Shown: positions 10,414 through 22,640, counted from the first letter of the stretch. The stretch is DNA of 64,000 nt from Canna indica (GCA_034359265.1 CP136891.1:52902501-52966500); one strand, 5' to 3'. Numbers and translations are program-made. Notes: generated by a model not told the origin, from the letters alone.

Positions 10414-11520
10414 ATGGACGGCAACAAGGACGAGGCCTTGAAGTGCCTCCGCATCGGGAAGACCGCCTTGGAGGCCGGGGATCGAGCCCGCGCCCTTAAA
10501 TTCCTCTCCAAGGCCCGCCGCCTCGACCCCACTCTGCCGATCGACAGCCTTCTTTCAGCCGCCGAGGCCGCCGATGGCGAGTCCGGCGGTCCCGATGACT
10601 CCGCCGCGTCATCGGACGCTGTCCCCCAGCCTGATAAGTCCTCCCGTGGTTCTGCTGCCGCTGTATCTTCTTCGTCTTCTTCTAAGGCTAGAGTTTCCTC
10701 TAATGACTCTGGTTCGTCCAAAGAATACACCGAGGAGCAGGTGACCATCGTCAGGCAGATCAAGAAGCAGAAAGACTACTATCAGATCTTGGGGCTTGAG
10801 AAGGGATGCACGGTGGAGGAAGTTCGGAAGGCCTACCGCAAGCTCTCCTTGAAGGTCCATCCCGACAAGAACAATGCACCTGGCGCTGAGGAAGCTTTTA
10901 AGGCGGTCTCTAAGGCCTTTCAGTGTCTCAGCGACGAGGAAAGCAAGAAAAGGTATGATCTCCATGGCTCAGATGAGCCGGCTCTAACACGGCCTGCAGC
11001 ACGACATGCGAATCACGGGTTCAATGGATTCTATGATGAGGACTTCGATGCTGACGAAATCTTTAGAAATTTCTTCTTTGGTGGAGGCCCTCCGGTTGCT
11101 ACTCCTTTTGGCACTTTTCGGTTTAGAACTGCCGGTATGGGTGGACCTAGCGCTAATGAGATGCGTGCTTCCGCCAGTCCTAACCTGCGGATGTTCATCC
11201 AGATTTTGCCTGTCCTTATTCTGCTCCTGCTCAACTTCATTCCTTCTTCTGAGCCCTTATACACGTTAAGCAGATCTTATCCTTATGAGCACAAGCTTGT
11301 GACATCAAAGGGCATAAACTATTTTGTCAAGTCAGTGAAATTTGAAGAGGAGTATCCTTATCAGAGCCCAAAACGCATTTCTGTAGAGCAACGTGTGGAG
11401 AGAGACTATCTTGGAATCCTGACTCAGAACTGCCGGGTTGAATTGCAGAGGCGACAATGGGGCCTCTCATACCAAACACCACATTGTGACAAACTTCAGA
11501 AGTTTGATGCAACAGCTTGA
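10414..11520 (+). CDS. membrane-anchored J-domain co-chaperone with DUF1977 (DNAJB12/14-like, plant dnaJ 49-like)
   Basis: A single open frame of 368 residues. Residues 1-50 form an alpha-helical TPR/MIT-like segment (DEALKCLRIGKTALEAGDRARALKFLSKARRLDP), followed by a low-complexity Ser/Asp/Ala linker. The J domain spans about 120-184 (KDYYQILGLEKGC to KKRYDLHG), with the Hsp70-stimulating HPD at 149-151. A Gly/Phe-containing region follows, then one hydrophobic segment at about 260-280 (MFIQILPVLILLLLNFIPSS), and the DUF1977 C-terminal domain to the end. Proteins of this layout are ER-membrane J proteins that recruit cytosolic Hsp70 for quality control. The first ATG of the frame is used; it starts the conserved N-terminus MDGNKDEALKCL. 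Length and order match the family, with no break, so this is the one convincing intact host gene here. Confidence 0.93.
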   Translation: MDGNKDEALKCLRIGKTALEAGDRARALKFLSKARRLDPTLPIDSLLSAAEAADGESGGPDDSAASSDAVPQPDKSSRGSAAAVSSSSSSKARVSSNDSGSSKEYTEEQVTIVRQIKKQKDYYQILGLEKGCTVEEVRKAYRKLSLKVHPDKNNAPGAEEAFKAVSKAFQCLSDEESKKRYDLHGSDEPALTRPAARHANHGFNGFYDEDFDADEIFRNFFFGGGPPVATPFGTFRFRTAGMGGPSANEMRASASPNLRMFIQILPVLILLLLNFIPSSEPLYTLSRSYPYEHKLVTSKGINYFVKSVKFEEEYPYQSPKRISVEQRVERDYLGILTQNCRVELQRRQWGLSYQTPHCDKLQKFDATA

Positions 11521-14440
11521 TGCCAGCAAAATCAAGGTGAGGCCATAAATGAGATTATATTTTTAAATAACAATCCAACTAAATTTGCAACATTAAAATA
11601 TTTCATTATATTAGATTTCTACTGTAGTTTTTTGCCCTCACCTTTTCTCTTGATTTTTCTGTCTCATTTTGTCCATTTAAATACAAAATATAAAAAGCAA
11701 CTAGTGCTCTTGCTTTCATGACTTACTGAGATCTGAAAATTCAATTGAGATGATATGCGAAAAAAAAGATGTATAGATGCCTTGGATATGATGGTGAACT
11801 AGGAACTGGTACAAGATGAGAGTTAAAATGATAGATAACAATAGCAAAATGAAATGTAATCAATTTCTCTACAAAATCTCAGATGATAAAACATCCATTT
11901 ATGCAACCTTGAAATGTCATCCTTGTCAACCCCCCCCCCCCCCATTTGTATACTATTCTTACACATTATCCTTGTATCCCTAAAAATATCTGCATGGCCT
12001 CAATTCAAGACTCAAGAGGATACATAATGTTTTTTTAAGAGATATACTTGTAGATGATTTATTGTTCATTCTAGTTATGCTAGTTCAACCTGGAATTATA
12101 TAGGTTGTATGCTCTAATATCAGCCTCCATATTTTAGTGTGAGAAGGTTGGTTTAAAAAAGGCTGTATTGTTGGGCTATCTTGATGTTGTGTTTGATTGT
12201 TGTTAAAGCCTAAAGAATCCTAATGCTAGGAACATTGCAATTAGAGTTGGACCTATATCTCATGACTAACATGCGGTAGTTATATTGGAACCAAATCAAA
12301 TTGAATAATTTTGCCCTATGTTGGGTTGAGTTTGAAATGGAAAATGGTTCAACAATTTTTTTTGAATCATATGGATCTGGTTGAGCTACAGGTTCTTGGT
12401 TCATTGGTTAATCTATTGGGTAAACAGATGAGATTATCTGTTTATTAATAATTATTTAAATTTACATATAATATATGATATATATGAAAAATGTAAATGT
12501 AAAAAAAAATTTAAACAAACCAAAGTAATGAAATTATATCTCAAATAATAAACATAAGTATATAGATTGGAGTGAATTATATCTCAAATAATAAACATTA
12601 TACAAATAAATCATGGATATCTATATAATCTTAATTACTTTTTACAATATTGGCTTATTTTTGCTAACTTGCTAGGTTAACCAAAAATCAATTGGGTCAG
12701 CGAATTTTCTGCCATTTTCGATTCAAGATCTGGCCTGGTATTATAGTATTCACCAAAATTTCTGGGTTACATCATGGATAGTCTTTTGTCATTTCCTATT
12801 TGTGAACTGAGCTGGCTTGGTTGTGGGTCCTGTTCTCATATCTTTGGTCTGGCAAGCTGGTCCAGTCCAAGTTGCATAACTATGCAATTTAGTTCCGTTT
12901 GGAAAAAAAAGGCAAAACAAGATATGTTTTGATCAGTTTTTTTTTCTTTCTTTCTTTTTAAAAATTTTGATTTTTGATTTTTTGAATGGATTAGTTCCGT
13001 TTAATTTTAATTTAAACAAGGGCAATGATTTGAATGGATTGGAGATCCCTTGTAGAGTGAACCTTGGTTTTATGGTAGGGCTGCTCTCCATCTATATGTG
13101 GTTTTATCATACATTCTTTCTTTGTTATATGAAGCTTAATTGCATTGCCCTTGCTGGATTTTCATGCAAATCATATGATCAACTTTTGAGTGTGTTTGTG
13201 GGTTGACTCTGAGTTGGTCTATGTTTTAGCTAGTCCTTTTTGGGATCCATTGATTCGCATATAGTCTTTTGATAGAGAAAAGCTGATTGAGGAAGTTCAG
13301 CATTATAGGTGAAAAGATCTGTTTGCAGACACTGTATGTCAAGATTATTTAAGCTGTAAATCTAAAACTTACCCAATATCCATAAATATAATTGGTTTTG
13401 ACCAATTTAACTTTAGAGTTGCACAAATTAGCATGTAGTCATAGTAGAAAATTTATATCCTAGTGTCTATATTTACTTGACACTTTTTGTTCACATTGTA
13501 TCTCTATTATGTTAGCTCATTGTCAAGGTCAATGACTGCATTGAAAATGTTAGCAACCAATATTTTGTTACAGAATTTCCTACATCTCTATCTTTTATAG
13601 CTTATCTTTGTGAATTGCAATAGATTAGTAATGTACTAATGTTTAAAAAGCACTTCTCTCCATGTTGTTAGTTTTGTTTAGCTGTGCCTGTTGGCTGTTG
13701 CACTTTCTTGAGTAACAAGTGATTGTCAGAAGGCTCTGATTGTTCAAGTTGACCAATTTATTCTTTTTGTTTCATTTCCCTAATGCTGAGGCAACTTATA
13801 TTTTGACCATTTGTTATTTCCTTCTGGATAATTTGATCGACATTTTAGGGTTATGCCTTTCCCATGGCTCAGTGCTTTGAGAAACACAGGCTTTAATATA
13901 TTATTTTGGTTTGGTATTAGCCCATATAGGATGGAAATGGAACATGTCAGGATTTGTTCCTGCATGTAAAATCAAGTTCTTATGATTTCATTTCTTATTC
14001 AGGCATCATCAGACCATTAAAGGTGCTCCAGACTTGGTGCATTTCCCTTTTTTTATGTCCTTCAAAATTTCCAGTTTCTTGACCAATTAATTTACTTCCA
14101 TAAGTAATATAAATTGAACTTCCTATTAGTCAGGGTGATGTAAAATATTGAAGCTCCTATTTTGCGACTTGCATGCTTATACTACTACTTGAATGCTTGT
14201 AGAACTTTGAATTGCCAAATGCAATTTCAGCAATGTTGTTAATATTAGCTTCTTATTAAAACTCAAGCACTTGACTTATTTGTTAGTGCATATGTTATAT
14301 GTAGTTTTAAAATGACACAAGTGCACCATGCATTTTCTACAAATTTGGACTACAATCTACGTATCTAGCCAGCCTTTTGTTAGACCATGCAAGTATTTTT
14401 TGTGCTGTCATTTGTTGTTGGCCAGCTTTCTTATCCCCAA
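11521..14440. other. 3' flank of the DnaJ gene, non-coding
   Basis: AT-rich sequence without a supported coding region. A good donor-like site (ATCAAG|GTGAGG) lies 16 bases after the DnaJ stop, at about 11536, so the 3' untranslated region may be spliced. One possible acceptor is CTTATTCAG|GCATCATC near 14003. A run of about 14 C lies at 11930-11943. Short open frames such as 12967-13206 and 14328-14555 look like chance. Confidence 0.5.
11956..12226 (+). repeat. left arm of an inverted duplication
   Basis: This segment matches the reverse complement of 18387-18558 joined to 19081-19151, with only scattered differences. Shared words include GCTGTATTGTTGGGCTATCT and ATATCTGCATGGCCTCAATT. It contains a single copy of the ten-base site that is duplicated around an insertion in the right arm. 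Confidence 0.85.
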
Positions 14441-15861
14441 CCATGGTTTAAAATACTGGTACCGGTATCGGTACCGATTTCGGTCAGTGACCGGTACCTG
14501 TATGTACTGTACTGTTAGGGACTTTTCGATGCGCCCGAGCAACGACGAATCATGACGGAATGTTCCCTACATATTTGTAAATATGTTTTCGCGTCCATGT
14601 AATTTTCCCTTTTGTTCTAGTCGTACTTGTAAAATCCTTTGTGCGATCCCCGAGGGGCCCACGGTACGAGTTGGATGCATTTCGTGGACATTTGACACTT
14701 GGTGCGTGCGTTACGGCTAAGCGGAGCAGTTTTCCTGCATTCGTCATGGCCGTGGCCATGGAAAATCACCATTTCGCATGTCCACGATTTTGTCATGCTC
14801 CTCGTGCTTTTGGGAACCTTGGGGGTGGCACTTGGGGGTTAGGGGTCTCATGTATAATGTAGGAGAGCGTTGGCAAACAAAGCGGTTGCCTTGGGCGGAG
14901 ATGAACGAGTGGCCCATATGGGCATGCAACATGTCGTTCTTTGCCCAAGACAATTGCGGAGCTCGTCCTACACCCGGTTTTATGTTTTCTTGCGTCCATA
15001 GTCCTGTAGTTGTTGTTTTACTTTACGCATTCAATACCATTCGGCCAACATGGTCTTTTGGGGGCGCGGACATGGAATGCGAGGTTGGCACGTGGTCCAA
15101 CGTATGCCCTGCGATGTTAAGTCGGGAAGCCCAATTCGGGACGGATTCGGGATTAAGGCTTATCCCTTGCACGGGATGCAAGGGTGCCGCACGGGTTCTT
15201 CCGGACAAACAATTGGCCCGTGAAAGTACCGTACCTACACACGTTACGGGCTGGTACGAAAAAGGCATACCGGCCAAGATTTTTTTTTGTTTTTGCTGTT
15301 AAAAATAACTCCGATAACACATAATTGATCAAGAAATACTTAAATTTAAGATTCAAATATCAAATAAATGAATACAATGTTTAAAATGTGGACGAATGAT
15401 GTCCGTCGTACTCGTACATATCATGGGGACATACACGACTAAGGTTGACACCTTAAGTCTCCAATGCCCATATCTGGAAATGATCCCATGCCATCATGCC
15501 TTGGTATCCATTAATACCACATACCCATCTGTGTTTCTTTGTTGGCACTCCAAGAAAGATTGGGAGAAATTGAGAGTTTAGATGAGTAGAGAGGTGAGTG
15601 AGGGTGAAAACTAGAGTTTGGGGGGTTTATATAGACCCCAAATGAAGCCAAACCTGGCCCCAAACGGCCGTTCCGTCATATCGGGCGATATAGGTATGAC
15701 ATCAAATACTGCTCGGTATGGGTGGTATTTATCAAATCCCCCCATACCAGGCGGTATTAACCGAGATACCACCCAGTATCGCCCAATACCGGGTATCTCG
15801 TATACCGGTTTTTAAAAAAACCGGTAAATACCGGTTGTACCGCCCGTTTTTTAAACCATGG
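14441..15861. mobile_element. 1.4-kb terminal-inverted-repeat element of unknown family
   Basis: The left end CCATGGTTTAAAATACTGG and the right end TTTTTTAAACCATGG are inverted copies. Both ends continue into sequence made of ACCGGTA/TACCGGT words. The flanks look like an imperfect duplication (TCCCCAA before, TCCCAA after). The middle, about 14512-15300, is much richer in G+C and unrelated in texture to the ends, so it may be a captured or nested piece. The longest frame (14778-15302, 174 residues, plus strand) resembles nothing known. Probably a non-autonomous DNA element. Confidence 0.6.
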
Positions 15862-18386
15862 TCCCAACAGTATGTAAAAATGTCATTGTTTGGGAGCATC
15901 TCAGTCACTTGATTAAATAACCTTAATTTTGTTATTTTTGCCATAGAAAGTTTGCAATTTTTATCTCATCTCAAATCTTCGCTGTTTTCTGCCTCTCAGG
16001 ATATTCCATATGAGATCCTTAATATTTGTGCATCTTTATGTATTTCTCTTGTTCCTCTGAACATAGCTGTCAATTCCCTCCTTACTAAAATTTGTTACAT
16101 AAGCTAGTTTGTACAACACAACAAGGAGCTGTATAGTCTCAACTCTCAACTATTTAAGATCAGCTACATAAGTTAGTGGGTAAAATTTGTAATTTCTTTA
16201 GGCAATTTTATGGTTCAATAAGGACATTATCAGTTGTTGTATACTTGTGTGCAAGGTTTAGAGTCTCATATAAGTTACGATTTCGGTAAATGATCGATAT
16301 CAGCACATCTCAGTACTCTATCATACGATACTCAATTTAGTCTTGTGCAAAGTGGACTCTATTGAGTATACAGCTATATAAGTTTTTTTTCATTTTAGAC
16401 CTCAAACTCATAATTTAAAATGATAAATTCATAAAAATAATGAAAACACAAATAATACACTAATAAAGCATATAAATAAGTTCAAGTCTTGAAGCTAGAA
16501 TGGAAAAAATACAAATTTAAATCTAAAAGGCTGAAGAGTGGCCTTCATCAAAGAAGGTAGGTGGCATCTTGACTGGCGTAATACAACTAAGGTCGATTTC
16601 ATAGGTCTTGAAAGTCCACATTTAAAATTTGTCCTAGGTCATGATGTTTTGATTTTCAGAATATCACATTGACATTATCCTTTTTTTAGTGGGAGTGCAT
16701 TGACTAGGAATCATTAGACTATGTGCATAAGACTTAATGGAGTTGGAGCTACTATGAGTATCAGGACGTCCTGTATGGTTCTCATCCTATCCTCTAGATT
16801 TTTGCTTCTCTTTGACCTCTTTTCGTATACTCTAGTGGTGCTTGCTCCTCCTATTGGCACGGTCTTCATCTTGCGTGCAATGGTCGAAGTGTTGCTTGTT
16901 TGTCCAAAGTAATTCCAATAACTTACAAGGTTTGGTTTGAAGCACATTATCATCTGTTAGCATATGTTTTTACAAAATACAAATTGTGATTAATCTACTT
17001 TCTTATAGGCCCTTAAGCTCTTATGTGAAGTAGGCATTGTAGTTAACGACCTTGAATAATGTAGTCTCCAAAGTTTCAAAAAACCAATATACTTTATTTT
17101 GTTAATATAATTTGCTGCTAATTTCTTTCACATTTATTTATTTGCATCTGGAATTTAGTGATTTTAAGAATTCTATATGTTTAATGGCCAAAGCTTCTGC
17201 ATGAGTTAAGTCTTAAGCTTAGATTAATATGGTGGCATTTTCTGCATCAGAAGAAAGGTCGCTTAGTTATGGCATCATGGATATGCAATCTATGCATTTC
17301 TTGAATCAGCACATTATGATTAATTCTAGTACCCAAGCACTATCACTGCTTATTAGGTGGACAAAATTGAGGCTAGTTTAATGTTGTTGTAGAAAATTCA
17401 GTCCGAAGATCCTACTGTCTCAATCCCATGCAAGTATTTCCTGATCTTTTTGGATAGGTTAATAGTCTTTTCCAATATTTTCTCTCTGATTTTTCTTAAT
17501 TCTGTTGAGAAATAAAAACAAGATGCCTTTAACAATCGTTGCTAATACTTTTGTTCTGATAAACCATTGCTTGTATCCTTTGCAAATTTGCATTGACTAG
17601 TTTAACTCTTGCAGATAGGTGCGGATATCGATATCAGAAGATTCTATACTGCTTACATTATATTGATGGTACCCAATAGTAATTCAAAGGTATTAATATC
17701 TCCTTGATGGATGTGGCTGGAAAGATGTGGAAGGTTCGTTATGTTTTTTTTTTTCCAGTCTGCAGTCTATATAATCTGGAAGAACTGAGGCAACAAGTTC
17801 AGACATGGTTGAAGTTAAATATATACCCTTATTCTCGACCGAGTATTAATTTTTCCTGAGTTTATTGCATATGGCATACAGACTGCTCTTAGATAACATG
17901 GACTCGAATCCTATTCATGTTCCCACAAATAATGTATTTAGATTTCATCTGACATAGAAGGCTATTCTTGCTGTTTGCTCTGAAACCAGCAAGTTCTTTG
18001 TGCTCAATGTTCCTTGTCCTATCCATTGTTTCTTCTGTGTTCTGGTTTATCAGATACAGGCGTTCGTAAGCTATGTGAAAAGTTTTACTCCTTGGGAAGT
18101 GAAAATTTACCTCCTTATTTGGTTGACAGAACAAAACACAGGAAGTGATTTACTCATAATTTTTATGGAAGTTATATTTCATGTTTTTTTAATTTAAAGT
18201 ATAATATCAACCAAGGTTTTTTAAATATTTGCAAGTAATTTTAAAATTATTTTAATCATATTTTTAAATAATGAATATATAACTAAAATATATTGGTAAC
18301 AAGTATTACATAATATTATATTTAAATATTATAATTATAATATTATAATTATAAAATTTATATTGCATTAATATGAATACTTTAAC
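15862..18386. other. non-coding sequence, nothing recognised
   Basis: AT-rich sequence with only short chance frames. A stretch at 16255-16330 with repeated TCGGTA/ATCGATATC words resembles the ends of TIR-type repeats, but I see no partner end. Possible splice-like borders near 17615 (CTTGCAG|ATAGG) are not supported by coding potential. From 18190 to 18380 the sequence is almost pure AT. Confidence 0.5.
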
Positions 18387-19151
18387 AGCAATAGAATTCT
18401 TTAGCCTTTAACAACAATCAAACACAACATCAAGATAGCCCAACAATACAGCCTTTTTTTAAACCAACCTATAATTCCACGTTGAACCAGCATAACCAGA
18501 ATGAACAATAAATTATCCACAAGTATATGTCTTACAAAAAACATTATGTATCCTCTTGTAGAGGTGTGCATTGGTCGGTTAACCGAATTGATTGGCTATA
18601 ATCCATGTTAATCGTTTATTGAATTGGAATTTTTGGTTAACTGACCGAATTAACCGAAGAAATCCGGTTCGGTTCTGTTAACCATTCGAAATTATCGAAT
18701 AAAATTAGATAAATACATAAACATCAGGATTCGAATTACAACACCTTAACCACTGTACCAATGATTATTATTTGTCAATATCTCCTACTAAGTTTATTAT
18801 ATTTATAATTATAAATTAAAACAATATAAAACAACATTATTGAGATTTGAACCTTGGCATTTTAGATAGTAGAAAAGGAACTTAACCCGTGACAGATAAC
18901 CTAATGCTGTATAATTTTATATTTTTTTATACTTAATATATAATTCGATTAATTCGGTAAATTAACCGAATCGAAAATCAAAATCCTAAATTTTTTTAAC
19001 CGAAAATCGAACCGAAATTAATTCGGTAAATTTGGTTCTGTTAAATCGGTTTCGGTGAATCGGGGAATCTTGCTCACCCCTATCCTCTTGAGTCTTGAAG
19101 AATTGAGGCCATGCAGATATTTTTACGGATGCAAGGATAATTTGTAAGAAA
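18387..19151 (-). repeat. right arm of the inverted duplication, split by a 522-bp insertion
   Basis: 18387-18558 plus 19081-19151 is the reverse complement of the arm at 11956-12226. The arms lie about 6 kb apart. The split is caused by the TIR element at 18559-19080. A dispersed older repeat present in two opposite copies would also explain the match. Confidence 0.85.
18559..19080. mobile_element. 522-bp non-autonomous TIR element with a provable empty site
   Basis: The ends are short imperfect inverted repeats (GAGGTGTGCA at the left, and the complement of GGGGTGAGCA at the right). Both continue into TCGGTTAACCGAAT-type words. The ten bases TATCCTCTTG occur on both sides (18549-18558 and 19081-19090) but only once in the uninterrupted copy at about 12010-12019, reversed. 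This gives a ten-base target duplication, in the 9-11 range typical of Mutator-like elements. Inside, on the minus strand at about 18727-18770, are words like pol III A and B boxes. Confidence 0.8.
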
Positions 19152-19165
19152 GCCCACTTACATTT

Positions 19166-20562
19166 AGGGCGGTAAACGAGCCGAGCCGAGTACTGGCTTG
19201 TTCGAACTCGGCTCGTTTATTTCAAGCCATGTTCGAACTCGGCTCGAACTCGATTTGAGTATTTTAACTTATGTTCAAACTCGGTTCATTTGATTTTAAA
19301 GTTGTTCGGGCTCGACTCGAACTCGGTTCATTAAAGATAAACGAACAGATAAACGAGTACCTAAACGAATATACAAACGAGCCACAAAACGAACAAGTAA
19401 ATGAGCATTAAACGCCCGAAAATATGCATCTAACCGAACAAATAAATGAGTTGTAAACGAATACATAAACGAACCATAAATGAACCACAAATTAACAAAC
19501 AAACAAACTTTAAATGAACAGATCCGACAAGATGATCCAGCAAGGGAATGAGCAGATCCGACGAGCACGCTGAGATGATCCGACGAGCATATGCGAGACG
19601 AGAGGATCCGCGTGGGTGGGGAGGTCGTCGAGATGCTCCAGCGAAAGGAGTCACGTGGCTGAGAACAGATCCGACGAGAGTAGATCTGATGACGCACGTG
19701 CAGATCCGACGAGCAGATGCGAGATGAGAGGATCCGCGTGGGTGGGGAGGTCGTTGAGATGCTTCAGCGAGAGGAGTCGCGTGGCTGAGAGCAGATCCGA
19801 CGAGAGCAGATTCGACGAGAGTAGATCCGACGACGCATGAGCAGATCCGACGAGCACGCTGAGATGATCCGGCGAGCAGATGCGAGATGAGAGGATCTGC
19901 ATGGGTGGGGAGGTCGTCGAGATGCTCCGGCGAGAGGAGTTGCGTGGCCGGCGTGGATGGGGAGGTCAGATGGCCGGTAGTCGGGATGGGTGAGGAGTGA
20001 GTCGGGATCTCGTGTGGGTGTGTGAACTGTGGAGGCAGGGTGTGTGAACTGTGAAGGCAGTCGGCAACAGAGTGAGGGTGAGTGAGTGAGTCACGTGAGT
20101 GGGTGATGAGGGTGAGTGGGTGATGGGTAAATGGTTTGACTTTTAGAGTTTATTGGTTTAGTAAATAAGTAATGGGTTTGGGTAATGTTAAAATTTAATA
20201 TTATATTAATTAACCAAGTAATCTATTAATTAATAATTTATAATTGATAAAAGTTATAAAATATGAATAGTTAAATAAGTATTTAAACGATTTATTCACG
20301 AACAATAATAAACGGGTATTTAAACAAGTATGTTTACGAATAATAAACGGGTATTTAAACGAGTATGTTCACGAACAGTAAATGAGCATGTTCGTGAACA
20401 TAAATGAGTCGAGCTTGTTTGTGTTTGAACTCGGCTCGTTTATTAAACGAGTTTACAAATTTGGTTCATACTTATTTATTTAATAAATAATCGAACATAA
20501 ACGAGCCCTAAATGAGTATGTTCACGAGTTGTTAACGAGTGTATTGGTTCATTTACGGCCCT
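19166..20562. mobile_element. 1.4-kb TIR element rich in GAGCCGAGCC and AAACGAG words
   Basis: The left end AGGGCGGTAAACGAGCC and the reverse complement of the right end (AGGGCCGTAAATGAACC) are imperfect terminal inverted repeats. The outer parts consist of diverged CGAACTCGGCTCG and AAACGAG repeats in both orientations. The core holds tandem units (see 19553-19945). No target duplication is obvious and there is no transposase gene; the open frames are repeat artefacts. Its right end abuts a truncated copia element. Confidence 0.6.
19553..19945. repeat. three tandem units of about 140-148 bp
   Basis: CAGATCCGACGAGCA begins units at 19553, 19701 and 19842. Each unit runs through GGATCCGCGTGGGTGGGGAG and a GTCGTCGAGATGCTCC-type segment. 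The repeat makes several frames open on both strands without resembling a protein. Confidence 0.8.
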
Positions 20563-20594
20563 GATGTATTCTTTCTATCATCAATATTTTCAGC

Positions 20595-21868
20595 TCAATC
20601 TGCATCTGAAAATTCAGCTAAACAATGATTACAATCAACAAAATACCAAAGACCAAAATTCAAAATATCTTTAACATATTTGAGAATTCTCTTAACAGCT
20701 TGAAGGTGAGACTCATTTGGATTTGCTTGATATCTAGCACACAATCTAATACTAAAACATAAGTCAGGTCTACTAGTTGTCAAATATAATAAGCTGCCAA
20801 TAATGCTTCTGTAGAGGGTGGGATCAACACTCTTTTCTTCATCATCCTTACATAGTTTCTCACGGGTAGAGATAGAAGTTTTGACTGTCTTAGAACTGTC
20901 TTGTCCAAACTTGTGAACTAGATTCATAACATATTTACTCCGAGAAATGAATATTTCTTTTTTAAATGGCTTGACATGTAGACTGAGAAAATAACTCATC
21001 TCTCTAACCATGCTCATTTCAAATTCAGACTTCATGTCATCCACAAATTATTTAGCAAAGAATTTAGAAGTTGAACCAAAAATAATATCATCAACATAAA
21101 TCTGAACAATTACCAGTTGAAGCTCCCTTTCCTTGATGAATAGAGTCTGATAAGCTTTTCCTCTTTTATAACCTTTCATGAGCAGAAATTGAGTTAGTCT
21201 TTCATACCAAGCTCTAGGTGCCTGCTTGAGACCATATAAGGCTTCTTCAGCTTATACACATGGTCTGGATGAGGAGAATCTTCAAATCCTTTTGGTTGTT
21301 CAACAAAGACTTCCTCTTAAAATCCCATTCAGGAAAGCTGTCTTAACATCCATTTGATAAAGTTTGAATTTCAAACAGCAAGGTAAGGCAAAAAGTAACC
21401 TGATAGATTCCAATCTTGCAATAGGTGCAAATGTTTCACCATAATCCAATATTCAATTTGATTGTAGTATTGAGCAACAAGTCTGACCTTGTTTTTTGTG
21501 ATGTTTCCTGCTTCATCAGTTTTGTTTTTGAAAACCCACTTTGTTCCAATTATATTGACACTTTCAGGTCTTGGAACCAATTCCCAAACATCATTTCTGA
21601 TAAATTGTTGCAGCTCTTCTTGCATAGCCATGATCCAGAATTCATCTTTTAGAGTTTCCTTGATGTTCTTGGGTTCAACAGTTGATGTATAACAAGAGTA
21701 TTTGATCATATCTTGATCATTCTTCTTTGACTGATTTCTAGTCGTGACTCCATGAACATCACCAATAATATTCTTCAAAGGATGATTCTTGAGAGTTCTT
21801 GCGGACTTCTCAGTAGTATTTTCCTGTTCTTGATCAGTGTCAGTCTCAGAGTCTATTGTGTTGGCCAT
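20595..21868 (-). pseudogene. copia reverse transcriptase and start of RNase H, broken
   Basis: The first part (21371-21868) has MQEELQQFIRNDVWELVPRP, IGTKWVFKNKTDEAGN and VRLVAQ. The middle (21045-21370) carries LYGLKQAPRAWYERL and the catalytic YVDDIIFGST (the YVDD codons lie at 21087-21098), but has stops and frame changes. The last part (20595-21044) runs from VDDMKSEFEMSMV through RSIIGSLLYLTTSRPDL to the LAEFSDAD that starts RNase H. The frame then leaves the family text, so RNase H is truncated. Confidence 0.85.
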
Positions 21869-22051
21869 TTCAGCAATCTATTTTGCTGTCTTAGAAGGAC
21901 TCTGGGCAGTCTTGTCAACAGTTGCATCTGCCTCTTCATCAGTAGTTAGACTCTGGTAGGATTGTGAATCATCAACTTTCACATTTGGTGACTCTATAAC
22001 AGTTTGAGTGCGCTTGTTATAGACTTTGTAGGCTTTGCTATTTGTTGAATA

Positions 22052-22640
22052 TCAAAGGAATATTGCTTCATCACTTTTGCTTTGCATCTTTTCGAGGTAT
22101 TCCCTATCATTTAGTACATAACGCATGCTACCAAAGACATGAAAATATGTAAGATTAGACTTTCTTCCCTTCCATAATTCATATGGAGTTTTTGTAGTAT
22201 TTGATTTGAGATATGCTCTATTTATAATGTAGCAAGCGGTATTGATAGTTTCAGCCCAAAATCCTTCAGAGATCTTCATGACCCGAGCCATCTCTTGGAT
22301 AGTACAATTTTTTCTTTCAACAATACTATTCTGTTGAGGAGTCTTTGGAGCAGAGAATTCATGAAGAATACTATTATCATTACAGAATCCAGAAAAAGAT
22401 ATATTTTCAAACTCTCCTTTTATGATCACTTCTTATTCTAATTACTTTAGGAATAGAAAGTTCTTGTTCATTCTGCAGTCTTAGACATGAGAATTTAAAA
22501 TTGCTGAAGGCATTGGACTTTTCCCTTAGAAACTCTGTCCAGGTGAATCGTGAGTAATCATCTACACAAACAAGGACATTTTTTACCTCCAATGCTTTCA
22601 ACTTGCATAAGACCAACCAAATCCATGTGAAGGAGTTCTA
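22052..22640 (-). pseudogene. copia integrase core, frameshifted
   Basis: Reading right to left, ELLHMDLVG supplies the first catalytic Asp and VDDYSRFTWTEFL follows. IRSDH with EFEN holds the second Asp, but a frameshift near 22420 splits the motif. FSAPKTPQQNSIVERKN carries the catalytic Glu, followed by WAETINTACYIINRAYLKS and FHVFGSMRYVLNDREYL. All three acidic residues remain, but the frame does not. Confidence 0.85.

Noticed and set aside
14778..15302. 174-residue frame as a gene
   Set aside because: Within a non-autonomous TIR element, overlapping frames on both strands, no family resemblance.
18720..18775. Possible tRNA gene on the minus strand
   Set aside because: Only A- and B-box-like words are present; no acceptor stem or anticodon arm can be drawn.
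19296..19902. Four open frames of 74-133 residues around 19.3-19.9 kb
   Set aside because: Products of the tandem units and CGAACTCGGCTCG words in a TIR element; the peptides are repetitive and differ by frame.
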